From a bacterium HR37 (GTDB lineage: Bacteria; Desulfobacterota_D; UBA1144; Nemesobacterales; CSP1-2): a stretch of DNA of 64,000 nucleotides. Location of the stretch: contig BEIN01000010.1 in assembly GCA_002898375.1 (NCBI GenBank), forward strand, positions 1-64,000, given 5' to 3'. A program made the translations under genes and the position numbers. Below, piece by piece: positions 24,641-34,430 of this stretch (positions are counted from its first letter, which is position 1; the number at the start of each line of letters is the position of its first letter). The notes under the pieces were generated by a model. The model was not told the DNA's origin and made no database searches. It saw nothing but the letters and a program-made list of their open reading frames with translations.

Positions 24641-24892
24641 ATGGGTGAGAAAAAAATAACCTTACAGGATGTAGTAGAAGAGAACAGAAAGATAAGAATG
24701 CTTAGACTTATGGTTGATCTGAGTTTATCTCTTATCCTGCAGAAACAACTAACAAGGGAGGAAGCACTTGAGCAGTTTGCCAGGGTTAAAAGGTTTGCCT
24801 TAAAGCTTTTCCCAGGGAAGGAAGAGGCTTTTGAATTAATATATGCACCTAAATTCAAAAGAGCTATAGCCGAAACATATGGATTTCACTGA
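24641..24892 (+). CDS. Small conserved-looking hypothetical protein
   Basis: 83 residues, all helical (LQDVVEENRKIRMLRLMVDL, then LTREEALEQFARVKRFAL). The end overlaps the nfi start by 14 bases, indicating translational coupling. There is no cysteine, signal or known motif. It may be a small regulatory or structural partner. Not recognised. Confidence 0.6.
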   Translation: MGEKKITLQDVVEENRKIRMLRLMVDLSLSLILQKQLTREEALEQFARVKRFALKLFPGKEEAFELIYAPKFKRAIAETYGFH

Positions 24893-25583
24893 TAAGGAGA
24901 ATCTATTAGACCTGCTCCAGAGTACACCACTTTCCCGCAGAGAAGCCGAGGCTATACAGCGAGAACTTCAAAAGAAGGTAATAGCCAGAAACGATTTTGA
25001 TGAGATAAGGACTGTAGCCGGCGTTGACCTCGCCCCTGTTAAGAACAGGGAAAAACTGGTATGCGGAATAATAGTCTTTTCCTATCCCGAGCTTAGAGAG
25101 ATTGAGAGAGCCTGTGCAACTGTGGAAGATAAGTTTCCCTATATACCAGGGCTTCTTGCCTTTAGAGAAGGGCCCGCAATCATTGAAGCCTTTAAGAAAC
25201 TAAGGAACAAACCGGATTTGCTTATGATAGATGGACAAGGGATAGCTCATCCGCGTGGCCTTGGCATTGCAAGTCATGTAGGGGTTATACTTGATATCCC
25301 TTCAATCGGGGTGGCAAAGGAAAAACTCTATGGTAGGTACAGAGAACCTCCTGATACACAGGGAGCATGGACCCCACTTGTTGATACCCGAAGGGTAAAT
25401 ACAATTGGTGCTGTAGTGCGGACAAAAAAGGGGGTAAAGCCTGTCTTTGTATCAATTGGGCATAAGGTGGATCTGGTAACCGCTGTAAAGATTACCCTTA
25501 ACTGCACAAGAGGATACAGGATTCCAGAGCCAACAAGACTTGCAGATATATTCGTAAACCAGCTCAAAAACACAGAGGGGTAA
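24879..25583 (+). CDS. nfi: Endonuclease V (deoxyinosine 3'-endonuclease)
   Basis: 234 residues. Endonuclease V landmarks: VAGVDLAPV with the first metal aspartate, YIPGLLAFREGP (the PYIP minor-groove wedge and catalytic Glu), and MIDGQGIAHPRGLGIASHVG. It nicks DNA one base 3' to deaminated adenine, a repair task of special use at high temperature. It overlaps the upstream ORF, and 3 bases separate it from the phosphatase gene. Confidence 0.93.
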   Translation: MDFTDKENLLDLLQSTPLSRREAEAIQRELQKKVIARNDFDEIRTVAGVDLAPVKNREKLVCGIIVFSYPELREIERACATVEDKFPYIPGLLAFREGPAIIEAFKKLRNKPDLLMIDGQGIAHPRGLGIASHVGVILDIPSIGVAKEKLYGRYREPPDTQGAWTPLVDTRRVNTIGAVVRTKKGVKPVFVSIGHKVDLVTAVKITLNCTRGYRIPEPTRLADIFVNQLKNTEG

Positions 25584-25586
25584 TCT

Positions 25587-26045
25587 ATGCCAAAGAGGTT
25601 CTCCTGGGTAATCGACAAAAAACTTGCCGGAATGGAAAGACCCGGTTTGTTCTTTCCCCTTGAAGAAGACCTAGAGTTTCTTAGAGAATCAGGTATAGAT
25701 GTGATTGTAAACCTGGAGGAGGTTCCAAGAGAGTACAGCGGATTCGAGGTAAAACACATACCGATTAAGGACTTTGGGGCACCCAGATTGGAGGACTTTG
25801 AGGAGTTTGTAAGGTTTGTAGACTGTAAGACAAAAGAGGGGAAAAAGGTTGTTGTTCACTGCTATGCAGGCATGGGAAGAACAAATCTTATGATTGCAAG
25901 CTATCTGGTTTCCCTGGGAACGGAACCATCCAGGGCACTTCAAACCGTTGAAGAAAAACGTCCCTGTTTCCTGGTGGTGGAAGAGCAGGAAGAAGCCCTT
26001 TGGGAGTACTTCTACACAATTCGTCCTAAAGAGAATAACAAATAA
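25587..26045 (+). CDS. Dual-specificity/tyrosine phosphatase-like protein
   Basis: 152 residues with GAGGGG before ATG. Active-site loop VHCYAGMGRTNLMIASYL gives the Cys and Arg of the HCxxGxxR signature; the acid is probably the Asp in IKDFGAP. It resembles archaeal/thermophile small dual-specificity phosphatases. Natural substrate unknown. Third gene of a transcript with nfi. Confidence 0.85.
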   Translation: MPKRFSWVIDKKLAGMERPGLFFPLEEDLEFLRESGIDVIVNLEEVPREYSGFEVKHIPIKDFGAPRLEDFEEFVRFVDCKTKEGKKVVVHCYAGMGRTNLMIASYLVSLGTEPSRALQTVEEKRPCFLVVEEQEEALWEYFYTIRPKENNK

Positions 26046-26125
26046 GCCATTTTCTTCTGTTTGGTATAAGCTACCTTTTTCTGGTAGAGTTAATGGAAAC
26101 TAAAAAGTAACTGGCAGGAGGACAG

Positions 26126-28261
26126 ATGGGTTCTACTTACTCAAAGGAAGCAATAGAGGGACTAAAATATGGAGAAGGAAAGATCCTCTATGGGGATACA
26201 CCTCTTATAATGCTTAAAGGGTTTCTTCAATCGGGTGTCAGCTATCTCGGGGGATATCCTGGCTCACCAACAGCTGGACTTATAGATGCCATATCAGATG
26301 CATACGAACCGGTTCTAAAGGAGATGGGTATATACTTTGACTGCTCTGGGAATGAGGCCTCTGCTGCTGCACTCCTTTCAGCATCCATTAACCACCCCAT
26401 AAGAGGTGCAGTAAACTGGAAAATCGTTGGAACAAACGTAGCCTCAGATGCCCTCTCCCACATCTCCTCCTCAGGGGTTACCGGTGGGGCTATGATTGTT
26501 GTGGGTGAAGACTACGGCTGTGATAGCACATGCGTTGCAGAGAGAGCACTTCCGTTTGCACTAAAATCTACCATGGCTGTCATAGACCCAAGGGGAGACC
26601 TGCAACACATTGTAAGGATGGTTGAAGAAGGTTTTGAGCTTTCTGAATACACAAATATGCCGGTTATGTTCCTTCTCTCAACGAGAATAGCTCATATAAA
26701 GGGAAAGATAGTGTGTAAGGATAATGTGAAACCAAAGATAAGCATGTTAAACCCCCTAAATGAACTGGTTAACGACCTAAGTAAGATTCCCCTTCCCCCT
26801 TTTACATTTGAACAGGAGAGAAAGAAGTTTGCAGAGAGAATACCCGCTGCAAGGAGATTTATACTCGAACGGAGGCTAAATGAGGTAATAAAGGGAGATG
26901 ATAGCTCTCTTGGCATAATAACCCACGGTATGATCTTTAACTCTTTAATGAGGTGTCTGTATAACCTTGGTGAGGCAAACCTGTATGGGGAGAGCAGAAT
27001 ACCAATACTTAACCTGAATATAACCCACCCACTTGTTCCCGAGGAGATCGTGGATTTTCTGCGGGATAAGAAAGCAGTTCTTATCGTTGAAGAAGGAATG
27101 CCAAACCTAATAGAAGAGCAAATAAGAGCTATTGCCCAGAGGGCAAAGCTTGGTGTTGAGCTATTTGGCAAAGATATTCTTCCAGCCGCAGGTGAGTACA
27201 CCCCTGACCATATCATAAAAGGCATAGGAACCTTCCTTCTTATGAATACAAACTCCGATTATGAAAAAGAAAAGATTAAGGAAAAAAGCGAATACATAGA
27301 GAAGCACAAAGAAAAGGCGGCCAGATTCCTTAAAGAGCCTGTAACAAAAAGGAATCCTGTATTTTGTACAGGATGCCCCGAAAGACCGATCTTTACAGCC
27401 ATAAAGATCCTAGAAGAAGACTACGGAAGATCATACTATGCCTCAGATATAGGGTGTTACTCCATGAGCGGACTTCCCCCTTTTGATTTAAGCAACTCCA
27501 TTACAGGAATGGGAATAGGACTTGCATCAGCAAACGCGCTTTCGAGAATGACAAAGAAAAGGGTGATATCGTTTATGGGAGATGGAACCTTCTGGCACAG
27601 CGGCCTTACCACAAGCATAACCAATGCGGTATATAACAACCAGGATGCAATCCTTATAATCCTTGAAAACTTCTGGACCTCCATGACGGGGCACCACGAA
27701 AACCCAGCCTCCGGTAAAAACATGAGGCAGGAAGGGGTAAAAATGGACATTGAGAAGGCCCTCAAAGGAGCTGGTGTCAGGTGGATTAAGAAGGTAAATC
27801 CATACGATTTGAAAGAGTCAATGGATGTTCTAAAACAGGCATATAAGACCGAAAAAGGGCTTAAGGTTATAATCTCCCGGGGAGAGTGCCAGCTTGAGAA
27901 AACCAGAAGGGAGAGGGTAGTTCTAAAACGAAAACTCGAGGGTGGAAAACGAGTAGTACAGCAGAGGCTGGGAGTGGACCCGGAGGTATGTACAGGAGAC
28001 CACTCCTGTATGAGGTTAAATGGCTGTCCATCTCTTACTCTAAAAGAGAGCCCCACCGTTCTTAGAGAAGACCCAATTGCCTATATTGAACACTCATGCG
28101 TGGGATGCGGGCTATGTGGAGAGATAGCCCATGCTGCTGTACTTTGTCCCTCATTCTACAGGGTTGAGGTTATAAGTAATCCCTCAATTCTGGATAGATT
28201 AAGGGACAGGGTAAACCGTTTCTTCCTGCACCTGCTAACCAGAAACGGGTGGGCAAACTAG
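26126..28261 (+). CDS. iorA: Indolepyruvate:ferredoxin oxidoreductase, alpha subunit
   Basis: 711 residues with GGAGG before ATG. N-terminal pyrimidine-binding domain (LQSGVSYLGGYPGSPTAG and GNEASAAALLSASI), middle and C-terminal ThDP domain (VISFMGDGTFWHSGLTTSI, FCTGCPERP). The last 90 residues hold two cysteine clusters (VCTGDHSCMRLNGCP and CVGCGLCGEIAHAAVLCP) for iron-sulfur centres. It oxidatively decarboxylates aryl pyruvates to aryl-CoA, reducing ferredoxin. iorB follows after 18 bases. Confidence 0.9.
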   Translation: MGSTYSKEAIEGLKYGEGKILYGDTPLIMLKGFLQSGVSYLGGYPGSPTAGLIDAISDAYEPVLKEMGIYFDCSGNEASAAALLSASINHPIRGAVNWKIVGTNVASDALSHISSSGVTGGAMIVVGEDYGCDSTCVAERALPFALKSTMAVIDPRGDLQHIVRMVEEGFELSEYTNMPVMFLLSTRIAHIKGKIVCKDNVKPKISMLNPLNELVNDLSKIPLPPFTFEQERKKFAERIPAARRFILERRLNEVIKGDDSSLGIITHGMIFNSLMRCLYNLGEANLYGESRIPILNLNITHPLVPEEIVDFLRDKKAVLIVEEGMPNLIEEQIRAIAQRAKLGVELFGKDILPAAGEYTPDHIIKGIGTFLLMNTNSDYEKEKIKEKSEYIEKHKEKAARFLKEPVTKRNPVFCTGCPERPIFTAIKILEEDYGRSYYASDIGCYSMSGLPPFDLSNSITGMGIGLASANALSRMTKKRVISFMGDGTFWHSGLTTSITNAVYNNQDAILIILENFWTSMTGHHENPASGKNMRQEGVKMDIEKALKGAGVRWIKKVNPYDLKESMDVLKQAYKTEKGLKVIISRGECQLEKTRRERVVLKRKLEGGKRVVQQRLGVDPEVCTGDHSCMRLNGCPSLTLKESPTVLREDPIAYIEHSCVGCGLCGEIAHAAVLCPSFYRVEVISNPSILDRLRDRVNRFFLHLLTRNGWAN

Positions 28262-28279
28262 TCATAACTAAAATGAGTT

Positions 28280-29881
28280 ATGAAGACAAAAGGTGAGCTT
28301 ATAAAGATCTTAATTCCGGCAGTGGGAGGACAGGGAGGAGGGGTTCTTACAGAGTGGCTTGTCCAGGCCTTTACCCTAGAAGGGTTTGAGGTTCAGGGTA
28401 TAGGGCTTCCAGGGCTTTCCCAACGTGGTGGTTCTACCGTTTACTACATTGAAGCCTATCCAAGATCAAACCCTCACAAAAAACAGGTAATCTTTTCCCA
28501 GTATCCGGTTCCCGGAGACGTAGATGTTATCCTTGCCCAAGAGTTCCTTGAACTGGGAAGGGTCCTTGAGCAGGGGTATGGTTCTGAGAAAACAACCATA
28601 ATCTCAAGTACCCACAGGGTTTTTTCAACACTAGAGAAGATGCCCCTTGGAAGCGGTATCTACTCAAACGAGAACCTTATAAAACTTGCAATCAATTTTT
28701 CCTCAAGATTTATAGGATTCAATGCGCTGGAACTTGCAAAAGAAAACGGTATGGATGAGCTCGCAGTAAATGCGATACTTCTTGGAGCGCTTGCAGCCTC
28801 AGATACCCTCCCGATAAGCGAAGCCAGCTACCTAAAGGCCATAGAAGGTGTAGGGGTTGCCGTTGGAAGCAACCTAAGGGCTTTTAGAATCGGATGGGAA
28901 TATGTAAGGTCAGGGAAATACAAACATACTCCGGGGACTGAGGTTCAGAGAAGATGGGAAGATGTTGTAACAGAGAGGCTTGAGAAGTTAAAGCCTGCAA
29001 AAAGGGAAAGATACAGGGAGATTATCTCTCATATAGAGAAAAACTACCCACCACGCCTTAGGGAAATTCTTGCAGAAGCCACCTTCAGACTCATAGACTA
29101 CCAAGATGTATGGTATGCGGAGAGATACATGGACTATGTAGAAGAGATATACCAGAGAGACAGGGATAAGAAAAAAGATTTTAAACTTACAGAGTTTTTC
29201 TCAAAAAACCTTGCACTTATGATGAGCTATGAGGATGGGATACGTGTGGCTGAGCTTAAAATAAAACCCCAAAGGTTTAAGAGGATAAAAGAGGAGATAC
29301 GTCTTAGAGAAAACCAGATATTTCGCGTTATAGACTACCTAAAACCAGATGCAGAAGAGATCTACGGACTCCTTCCCTACTTTCTTGTAGCCCCTTTAGT
29401 CCGAGTTGCAAATACCAGACCAATAAGAAAACTCCTTTCAAAGAGAACGTTAACCCTGGAGCAAAAACCCACCACAACATCTTTTACCGGCTTCTTAAGG
29501 CTCTGGTTGCTTACAAAGCTTAAGCCCCTGAGGCCGTACTCATACAGGTATCATATGGAACAGAAGCTAATAAAAAAATACAGAAGAAAGGTAGAGGAAT
29601 TTGCCGGAGTAGACTATGAACTTGGATGCATAGTTGCAAAGAGTGGACAGATAATAAAGGGATACGGCAAGGTAAGGCGAAGGACTGTGGATGCCTTTAA
29701 CCGGTTTATAGATAACATACTAACTCCTGTTTCAGAATTCGAAAAAAGCCAAAGAAAGGGTTTTAACCTGACCCAGGAAATAGGGGAAGAGGCTCTAAAG
29801 TTAATACTTGCAACAAACGATGGGATAGATAAAGCAGAGGAGTTAGCCCGCAGGATAATTTCCTCCAAAGAGGCTTCCTAG
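28280..29881 (+). CDS. iorB: Indolepyruvate:ferredoxin oxidoreductase, beta subunit, long form
   Basis: 533 residues, more than twice archaeal IorB (about 200). Residues 1-205 are the catalytic gamma-type domain (PAVGGQGGGVLTEWLVQAF and GLPGLSQRGGSTVYYIEAY). The remaining 330 residues form a helical, basic domain (YRYHMEQKLIKKYRRKVEEF) found in the fused bacterial indolepyruvate oxidoreductases. Here alpha and long beta remain separate genes. The start lacks a strong ribosome site; coupling to iorA is likely. Confidence 0.88.
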   Translation: MKTKGELIKILIPAVGGQGGGVLTEWLVQAFTLEGFEVQGIGLPGLSQRGGSTVYYIEAYPRSNPHKKQVIFSQYPVPGDVDVILAQEFLELGRVLEQGYGSEKTTIISSTHRVFSTLEKMPLGSGIYSNENLIKLAINFSSRFIGFNALELAKENGMDELAVNAILLGALAASDTLPISEASYLKAIEGVGVAVGSNLRAFRIGWEYVRSGKYKHTPGTEVQRRWEDVVTERLEKLKPAKRERYREIISHIEKNYPPRLREILAEATFRLIDYQDVWYAERYMDYVEEIYQRDRDKKKDFKLTEFFSKNLALMMSYEDGIRVAELKIKPQRFKRIKEEIRLRENQIFRVIDYLKPDAEEIYGLLPYFLVAPLVRVANTRPIRKLLSKRTLTLEQKPTTTSFTGFLRLWLLTKLKPLRPYSYRYHMEQKLIKKYRRKVEEFAGVDYELGCIVAKSGQIIKGYGKVRRRTVDAFNRFIDNILTPVSEFEKSQRKGFNLTQEIGEEALKLILATNDGIDKAEELARRIISSKEAS

Positions 29882-29945
29882 CTTCCCACCCAGGCTTGCT
29901 ACCCAGCTGATTTAACAATAGACTTTAATTGAGTTTACACCCAAA

Positions 29946-30446
29946 ATGAAGAAAAAGGCACTCGAAACACGCTTTATAGCCGACTCCATGCTTGGTAAGT
30001 TGGCAAAGTGGCTCAGACTTGCAGGGGTTGATGTTGAATACGAAAAGGACATAGATGATAAGGAACTTGTACAAAGAGCCATCTGGGAAGACAGGGTAAT
30101 TCTTACAAGGGATAGATCAGTTACACAAAGAAAACTTGTAAAGGAGTGTCTGCTTATTAACAGTGAGCACCTATCCGAGCAGATTCGTGAGTTCAAAAGG
30201 GCCTTTGAACTAAACACACTAAAAAATGCCTTTACCAGGTGTATCCTGTGTAACAACCCGCTTGAGGAAATTCCCAAAGAGCTGTTAAAGGGGAAAGTCC
30301 CTCCCTATATCTGGAACACACATGAGAGGTTTAAGCACTGCAACCTCTGTAAAAGAATATACTGGGCTGGCACACACAGAAGAAATGCAGAAAAGCTACT
30401 AAAGGAACTAATAGAAGAGAAAGGACTTACACTAAAAACAGACTAA
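29946..30446 (+). CDS. Mut7-C (PIN-like) RNase domain protein with zinc ribbon
   Basis: 166 residues. ADSMLGKLAKWLRLAGVDVEY and VILTRDRSV are the Mut7-C RNAse core with conserved aspartates. The C-terminal half has two CxxC pairs (CILC, CNLC) forming a zinc ribbon, and ends in KRIYWAGTHRRN. The family is predicted to cleave RNA, common in archaea and thermophilic bacteria; the target is unknown. Convergent with carA, 5 bases apart. Confidence 0.85.
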   Translation: MKKKALETRFIADSMLGKLAKWLRLAGVDVEYEKDIDDKELVQRAIWEDRVILTRDRSVTQRKLVKECLLINSEHLSEQIREFKRAFELNTLKNAFTRCILCNNPLEEIPKELLKGKVPPYIWNTHERFKHCNLCKRIYWAGTHRRNAEKLLKELIEEKGLTLKTD

Positions 30447-30451
30447 GAGGG

Positions 30452-31570
30452 TTAATACCTCTTTTCCTTCATTAACTCTATAAAGTTATTAAAGAGGTAC
30501 ATTGAATCATGGGGCCCAGGAGAAGCCTCAGGATGGTACTGAACTGCAAAAATGGGATACTCCTTATGCCTTAGGCCCTCAACCGTACCGTCGTTTAGAT
30601 TTATATGGGTTATCTCGACATTGTCCTTAAGAGAATCCGGGTCCAGTGCAAAGCCGTGGTTCTGTGAGGTGATTTCAACTTCTCCGGTAGAGATATTCTT
30701 TACCGGATGATTCGCTCCCCTGTGTCCAAACTTTAACTTATAGGTCTTTCCACCAAGGGCCAGACCAAGGATCTGGTGTCCAAGGCAGATACCAAATATT
30801 GGCTTCTTGCCAATAAGGGCCCTTACCGTCTCAATTGCATAAGAGACAGCGGAGGGGTCTCCAGGCCCATTTGATAAAACTATGCCATCTGGATCAAAGG
30901 AGAGAACCTCTGAAGGAGGTGTTCTGGAGGGAAAGACCCAAACATCACATCCGCAATCTACAAGCCTTCTAAGTATACTGTGCTTTACCCCAAAGTCATA
31001 AACCGCAACCTTAAAAGGCCTTTCCTGATCCAACAGCATCTTTGGTCTCCATACACCACTTCCAACACCCCATCTGTATGGCTCACTGCAGCTTACCTCC
31101 GTTACAAGATCCACCCCGACTATGGATAAAGACGCCCGAACCTTTTTGAGCAAGCTCTCTGGATCAAGGTCTACTGTGGATATTACCCCCCTCTGTGCTC
31201 CTTGGTTACGTATCCTCTTTGTAAGCTCCCTGGTATCTACACCCTCAATACCAACAATTCCGTGCTCTGCAAGATAAGCATCAAGGCTACGCTCAGACCT
31301 CCAATTGCTTGGATAAGAGCAGTACTCCTTAACAACAAATCCCCTTACAAAAGGTTTTACTGACTCAACATCCTCCCTGTTAACCCCGTAATTCCCTATT
31401 TCGGGATATGTCATAACCACAATCTGACCGTTGTAAGAGGGATCGGTAAGAATCTCCTGGTAACCCGTAATGGAGGTGTTAAATACGACCTCTCCATAGA
31501 CCTCCCCACCCGCTCCAAACGCCCTACCCTCAAATACCGTTCCATCCTCTAAAACGAGCAAAGCCTTCAT
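30452..31570 (-). CDS. carA: Carbamoyl-phosphate synthase small (glutaminase) subunit
   Basis: 372 residues. The N-terminal CPSase_sm domain ([20 protein letters not shown]) is followed by a class I glutaminase: the nucleophile in [18 protein letters not shown] and His/Glu in [12 protein letters not shown]. It supplies ammonia to CarB for carbamoyl phosphate, used in pyrimidine and arginine synthesis. carB is not in the window. A good promoter with possible operators lies immediately upstream. Confidence 0.95.
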   Translation of the reverse strand: MKALLVLEDGTVFEGRAFGAGGEVYGEVVFNTSITGYQEILTDPSYNGQIVVMTYPEIGNYGVNREDVESVKPFVRGFVVKEYCSYPSNWRSERSLDAYLAEHGIVGIEGVDTRELTKRIRNQGAQRGVISTVDLDPESLLKKVRASLSIVGVDLVTEVSCSEPYRWGVGSGVWRPKMLLDQERPFKVAVYDFGVKHSILRRLVDCGCDVWVFPSRTPPSEVLSFDPDGIVLSNGPGDPSAVSYAIETVRALIGKKPIFGICLGHQILGLALGGKTYKLKFGHRGANHPVKNISTGEVEITSQNHGFALDPDSLKDNVEITHINLNDGTVEGLRHKEYPIFAVQYHPEASPGPHDSMYLFNNFIELMKEKRY

Positions 31571-31586
31571 GGTTTACAGTTCTTTG

Positions 31587-31615
31587 AAGATACCCTCTAA
31601 CCTTAGAGCTGTCAA
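31587..31615 (-). promoter_or_regulatory. carA promoter with operator-like dyad
   Basis: TTGACA (31615-31610), 17-base spacer, TATCTT (31592-31587), 16 bases before the start codon. The spacer carries the inverted repeat CTCTAA-GG-TTAGAG (31595-31608), which would sit under RNA polymerase. Confidence 0.75.
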
Positions 31616-31632
31616 ACCGAAAGTCTTAATTG

Positions 31633-31663
31633 ACCAAATTTGTAAAATCAATACCAAATTTGT
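31633..31663. promoter_or_regulatory. Paired direct repeats upstream of the carA promoter
   Basis: ACCAAATTTGT occurs at 31633-31643 and again at 31653-31663, identical and exactly 20 bases apart (two helical turns). Each has an AAATTT core. The position, about 50-85 bases upstream of the predicted start, suits an activator or co-operative repressor. Confidence 0.5.
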
Positions 31664-31747
31664 CATTCACCCAATCCCCCAATTTATGTAAAACGCTTGA
31701 GTTTGCTTAAGAAAACCCATGGCATAGAACTTGCAATAACGTAAGGA

Positions 31748-31776
31748 TTGATAAAAAGACCTCCAGGGTATATTAT
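31748..31776 (+). promoter_or_regulatory. Promoter of the HD-GYP regulator
   Basis: TTGATA, 17-base spacer, TATTAT. Only 11 bases separate the -10 from the ATG, so the leader would be about 4-5 bases. Confidence 0.6.
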
Positions 31777-31787
31777 TAGAAACTGTA

Positions 31788-32924
31788 ATGAGCAGCACAC
31801 CAAGTATATACCAACAACTATTAAAAAGTACCCCCTATACAAGTCCACAGGGAAGGGTACTTGTGGTTGACGATGAAGAACACATAAGGACACTCCTTAA
31901 GGATGCCCTTGAAGAGCTTGGTTATGAGTGTGATACCGCAGAAAACGGTCTTAGGGGTCTAGAAAAGGTAGAAGAAAAGAAGGGTAACTATGAGGCTATC
32001 CTTCTGGATATTCACATGCCAGAGCTAAACGGTATAGAAACCCTAAAGAGACTAAAGCTCTCCTATCCTGATATATCAGTGGTTGTGCTCTCAGCATCAA
32101 GAGACGTAGAGAATGTAAGGAATGCTCTAAAGGAAGGCGCTTATGATTACGTATTTAAACCCTTCGACCTCAATGAGCTAAAAAACACCATAAAACGGGC
32201 CTCTGAGAGGACAAAACTTATAAGGGAGAACAGAGATTACCAGAAAAACCTTGAGATAAAGGTAGCTGAGCAAACAGAGACCCTTATAAACCTTTACGCA
32301 GATACACTGGAAGCTCTTGTCCTTGCCCTTGACCTAAGAGAGCATGAGACAGGTTTCCACTCATACAGGGTAACAGAATACAGCCTTACCCTGGCAAGGA
32401 AGTTAGGCTTGCCAGATAAAGATCTCTCTATACTGGCAAAGGGTGCTCTTCTTCACGACATAGGGAAGATAGGTATCCCAGATAGCATTCTTCTTAAACC
32501 AGGAAAGCTTACGGATGAAGAGTGGAAGATAATGAAGAGGCATCCTACCATGGGTTATGAACTTCTAAAGAAGATAGACTTCTTGGAAGAAGCTGCAGAA
32601 ATAGTGCTAAGCCACCACGAGCACTACAACGGAGAGGGCTATCCCCGCGGTCTTAAGGGAGAGAAAATACCCCTTGGAGCAAGGATTTTTTCCATTGTAG
32701 ATGCACTGGATGCCATGACCAGCAATCGTCCCTATAGACAGGCTCTTTCCTTCAAAGAGGCTATAGAGAGGATAGCCAAAGGCTCAGGCTCACAGTTTGA
32801 TCCCTCCATAGTTAGGGTGTTTCTTTCCATACCAAAGGAAGAATGGATAGAGATTAGAAACCGAATTGAGAAAGCCGAAGAACCCTACCTAAAGAAGCTT
32901 CTCTACAGGCTTAGCAAACCCTAA
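31788..32924 (+). CDS. Response regulator with HD-GYP phosphodiesterase domain
   Basis: 378 residues. REC domain: acidic pair in VVDDEEH, phosphoacceptor in ILLDIHMPELNG, lysine in VFKPFD. After a coiled linker comes HD-GYP: LLHDIGKIGIPD, then HHEHYNGEGYPRGLKGE and DALDAMTSNRPYR. HD-GYP enzymes hydrolyse cyclic di-GMP, so this is an RpfG-like output. No kinase or diguanylate cyclase is adjacent. Confidence 0.92.
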   Translation: MSSTPSIYQQLLKSTPYTSPQGRVLVVDDEEHIRTLLKDALEELGYECDTAENGLRGLEKVEEKKGNYEAILLDIHMPELNGIETLKRLKLSYPDISVVVLSASRDVENVRNALKEGAYDYVFKPFDLNELKNTIKRASERTKLIRENRDYQKNLEIKVAEQTETLINLYADTLEALVLALDLREHETGFHSYRVTEYSLTLARKLGLPDKDLSILAKGALLHDIGKIGIPDSILLKPGKLTDEEWKIMKRHPTMGYELLKKIDFLEEAAEIVLSHHEHYNGEGYPRGLKGEKIPLGARIFSIVDALDAMTSNRPYRQALSFKEAIERIAKGSGSQFDPSIVRVFLSIPKEEWIEIRNRIEKAEEPYLKKLLYRLSKP

Positions 32925-32930
32925 ATTCCG

Positions 32931-34358
32931 TTACTGGGAGAGTCTTTTTCTTAGGATCTCATTTACCAGCCTTGGGTTTGCCTTTCCCTTTGTGGCTTTC
33001 ATAACCTCACCAACGAAAAAACCAAGTAGCTTCTCCTGCCCTGCCCTGTATCTGGCTACCTCATTTGGGTTATTCTCTATAACCTGGGAAACTATCCTCT
33101 CGATCTCAGCCTCATCACTTATCTGCCTTATACCCTTTTCCTCAACTATATGTGTAGCCCTCTTTCCGGTTACAACCATTTCGGAGAAAACCTCTTTTGC
33201 TATCTTCCCACTTATGGTACCGTTATCGACCAGCTTTAAGAGTTCTGCAAGCTTCTCCGGGGTAACCGGAAAGTTTTTGATATTCTCTTCTCCCTTGAGT
33301 TCCCTTAAAACCTCTGTCATTATCCAGTTGCTTATGGTCTTTGGTTTACTGTAGTGTTTAACACACTCTTCAAAGTAATCAGCAACCTCCCTTGAAGAGG
33401 TTAGAATATCTGCATCGTATGAAGGAATACCATACTGGTTTATAAACCTCTCCTTACGTGCATCCGGCAGCTCAGGAAGGGTGTTTTTTATCTCCTTAAT
33501 CCATTCCTCATCAATCACAACAGGGAGAAGATCAGGATCAGGAAAGTACCTGTAGTCATGGGCCTCTTCCTTTGAACGCATGGAAAAGGTAACCCCTCGA
33601 TTGGAATCAAACAAACGGGTCTCCTGTACAACCTTTTCCCCACTCTCAAGAACAGCAATCTGCCTTCGGATCTCGTACTCAAGTGCCTTTTGAACAAATT
33701 TGAAGGAATTTACGTTCTTTATCTCGGTTTTTGTTCCAAGCTCTCTACTACCCCTGGGACGTACTGAAACATTTGCATCACACCTTAGGCTCCCCTCCTC
33801 CATGTTCCCATCACAAACCCCTATATACATCAGTATTGAGCGAAGCTTCTTTAGATAGGAAACGGCTTCCTCAGGACTCGATATGTCAGGTTCACTTACA
33901 ATCTCTATTAAGGGAACCCCTGCACGGTTTAAATCCACATAACTCCAGTCCCGAGAGTACTCATGAATTAACTTCCCGGCATCCTCTTCGAGGTGAATCC
34001 TCCTTATCCTGATTCTCTTTCTTGTTCCGTTGGTCTCGATCTCCAACCATCCATTTTTTGATAACGGCTCCTCATACTGTGAAATCTGATACCCCTTTGG
34101 AAGATCAGGGTAGAAGTAGTTCTTCCTGGCAAACCTTGACCTCGGTGAGATCTCACAGTTCATAGCAACAGCAGCCCTAATAGCATACTCAAGGGCCTTC
34201 TTATTCAATACGGGTAAAACACCTGGCATCCCCAGACACACGGGACAAACTTGTGAATTTGGTCTTGCTCCGAATTTTGTCGAACAGGAACAGAATATCT
34301 TTGACTCGGTTAAGAGCTGTGCATGTACCTCAAGACCGATTATAGCCTCATATTCCAT
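32931..34358 (-). CDS. gatB: Asp/Glu-tRNA amidotransferase subunit B
   Basis: 475 residues with GAGGGAG upstream. [20 protein letters not shown], the cysteine-rich [19 protein letters not shown] zinc region, and [18 protein letters not shown] are GatB signatures; the C-terminal YqeY-type tRNA-binding tail is complete. It phosphorylates and amidates misacylated tRNA with ammonia delivered by GatA. Separated from gatCA in this genome segment. Confidence 0.95.
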   Translation of the reverse strand: MEYEAIIGLEVHAQLLTESKIFCSCSTKFGARPNSQVCPVCLGMPGVLPVLNKKALEYAIRAAVAMNCEISPRSRFARKNYFYPDLPKGYQISQYEEPLSKNGWLEIETNGTRKRIRIRRIHLEEDAGKLIHEYSRDWSYVDLNRAGVPLIEIVSEPDISSPEEAVSYLKKLRSILMYIGVCDGNMEEGSLRCDANVSVRPRGSRELGTKTEIKNVNSFKFVQKALEYEIRRQIAVLESGEKVVQETRLFDSNRGVTFSMRSKEEAHDYRYFPDPDLLPVVIDEEWIKEIKNTLPELPDARKERFINQYGIPSYDADILTSSREVADYFEECVKHYSKPKTISNWIMTEVLRELKGEENIKNFPVTPEKLAELLKLVDNGTISGKIAKEVFSEMVVTGKRATHIVEEKGIRQISDEAEIERIVSQVIENNPNEVARYRAGQEKLLGFFVGEVMKATKGKANPRLVNEILRKRLSQ

Positions 34359-34430
34359 ATTGACTCCCTCTCTGTTATGTTAAATTAATGGTGATAAATA
34401 GAAAAAGGGTTGTCAAGGAAAGTTAGAGGA

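Noticed and set aside
26692-28056. Long minus-strand ORFs (177 and 199 codons) inside iorA
   Set aside because: Antisense shadows; the plus-strand protein carries all the catalytic motifs.
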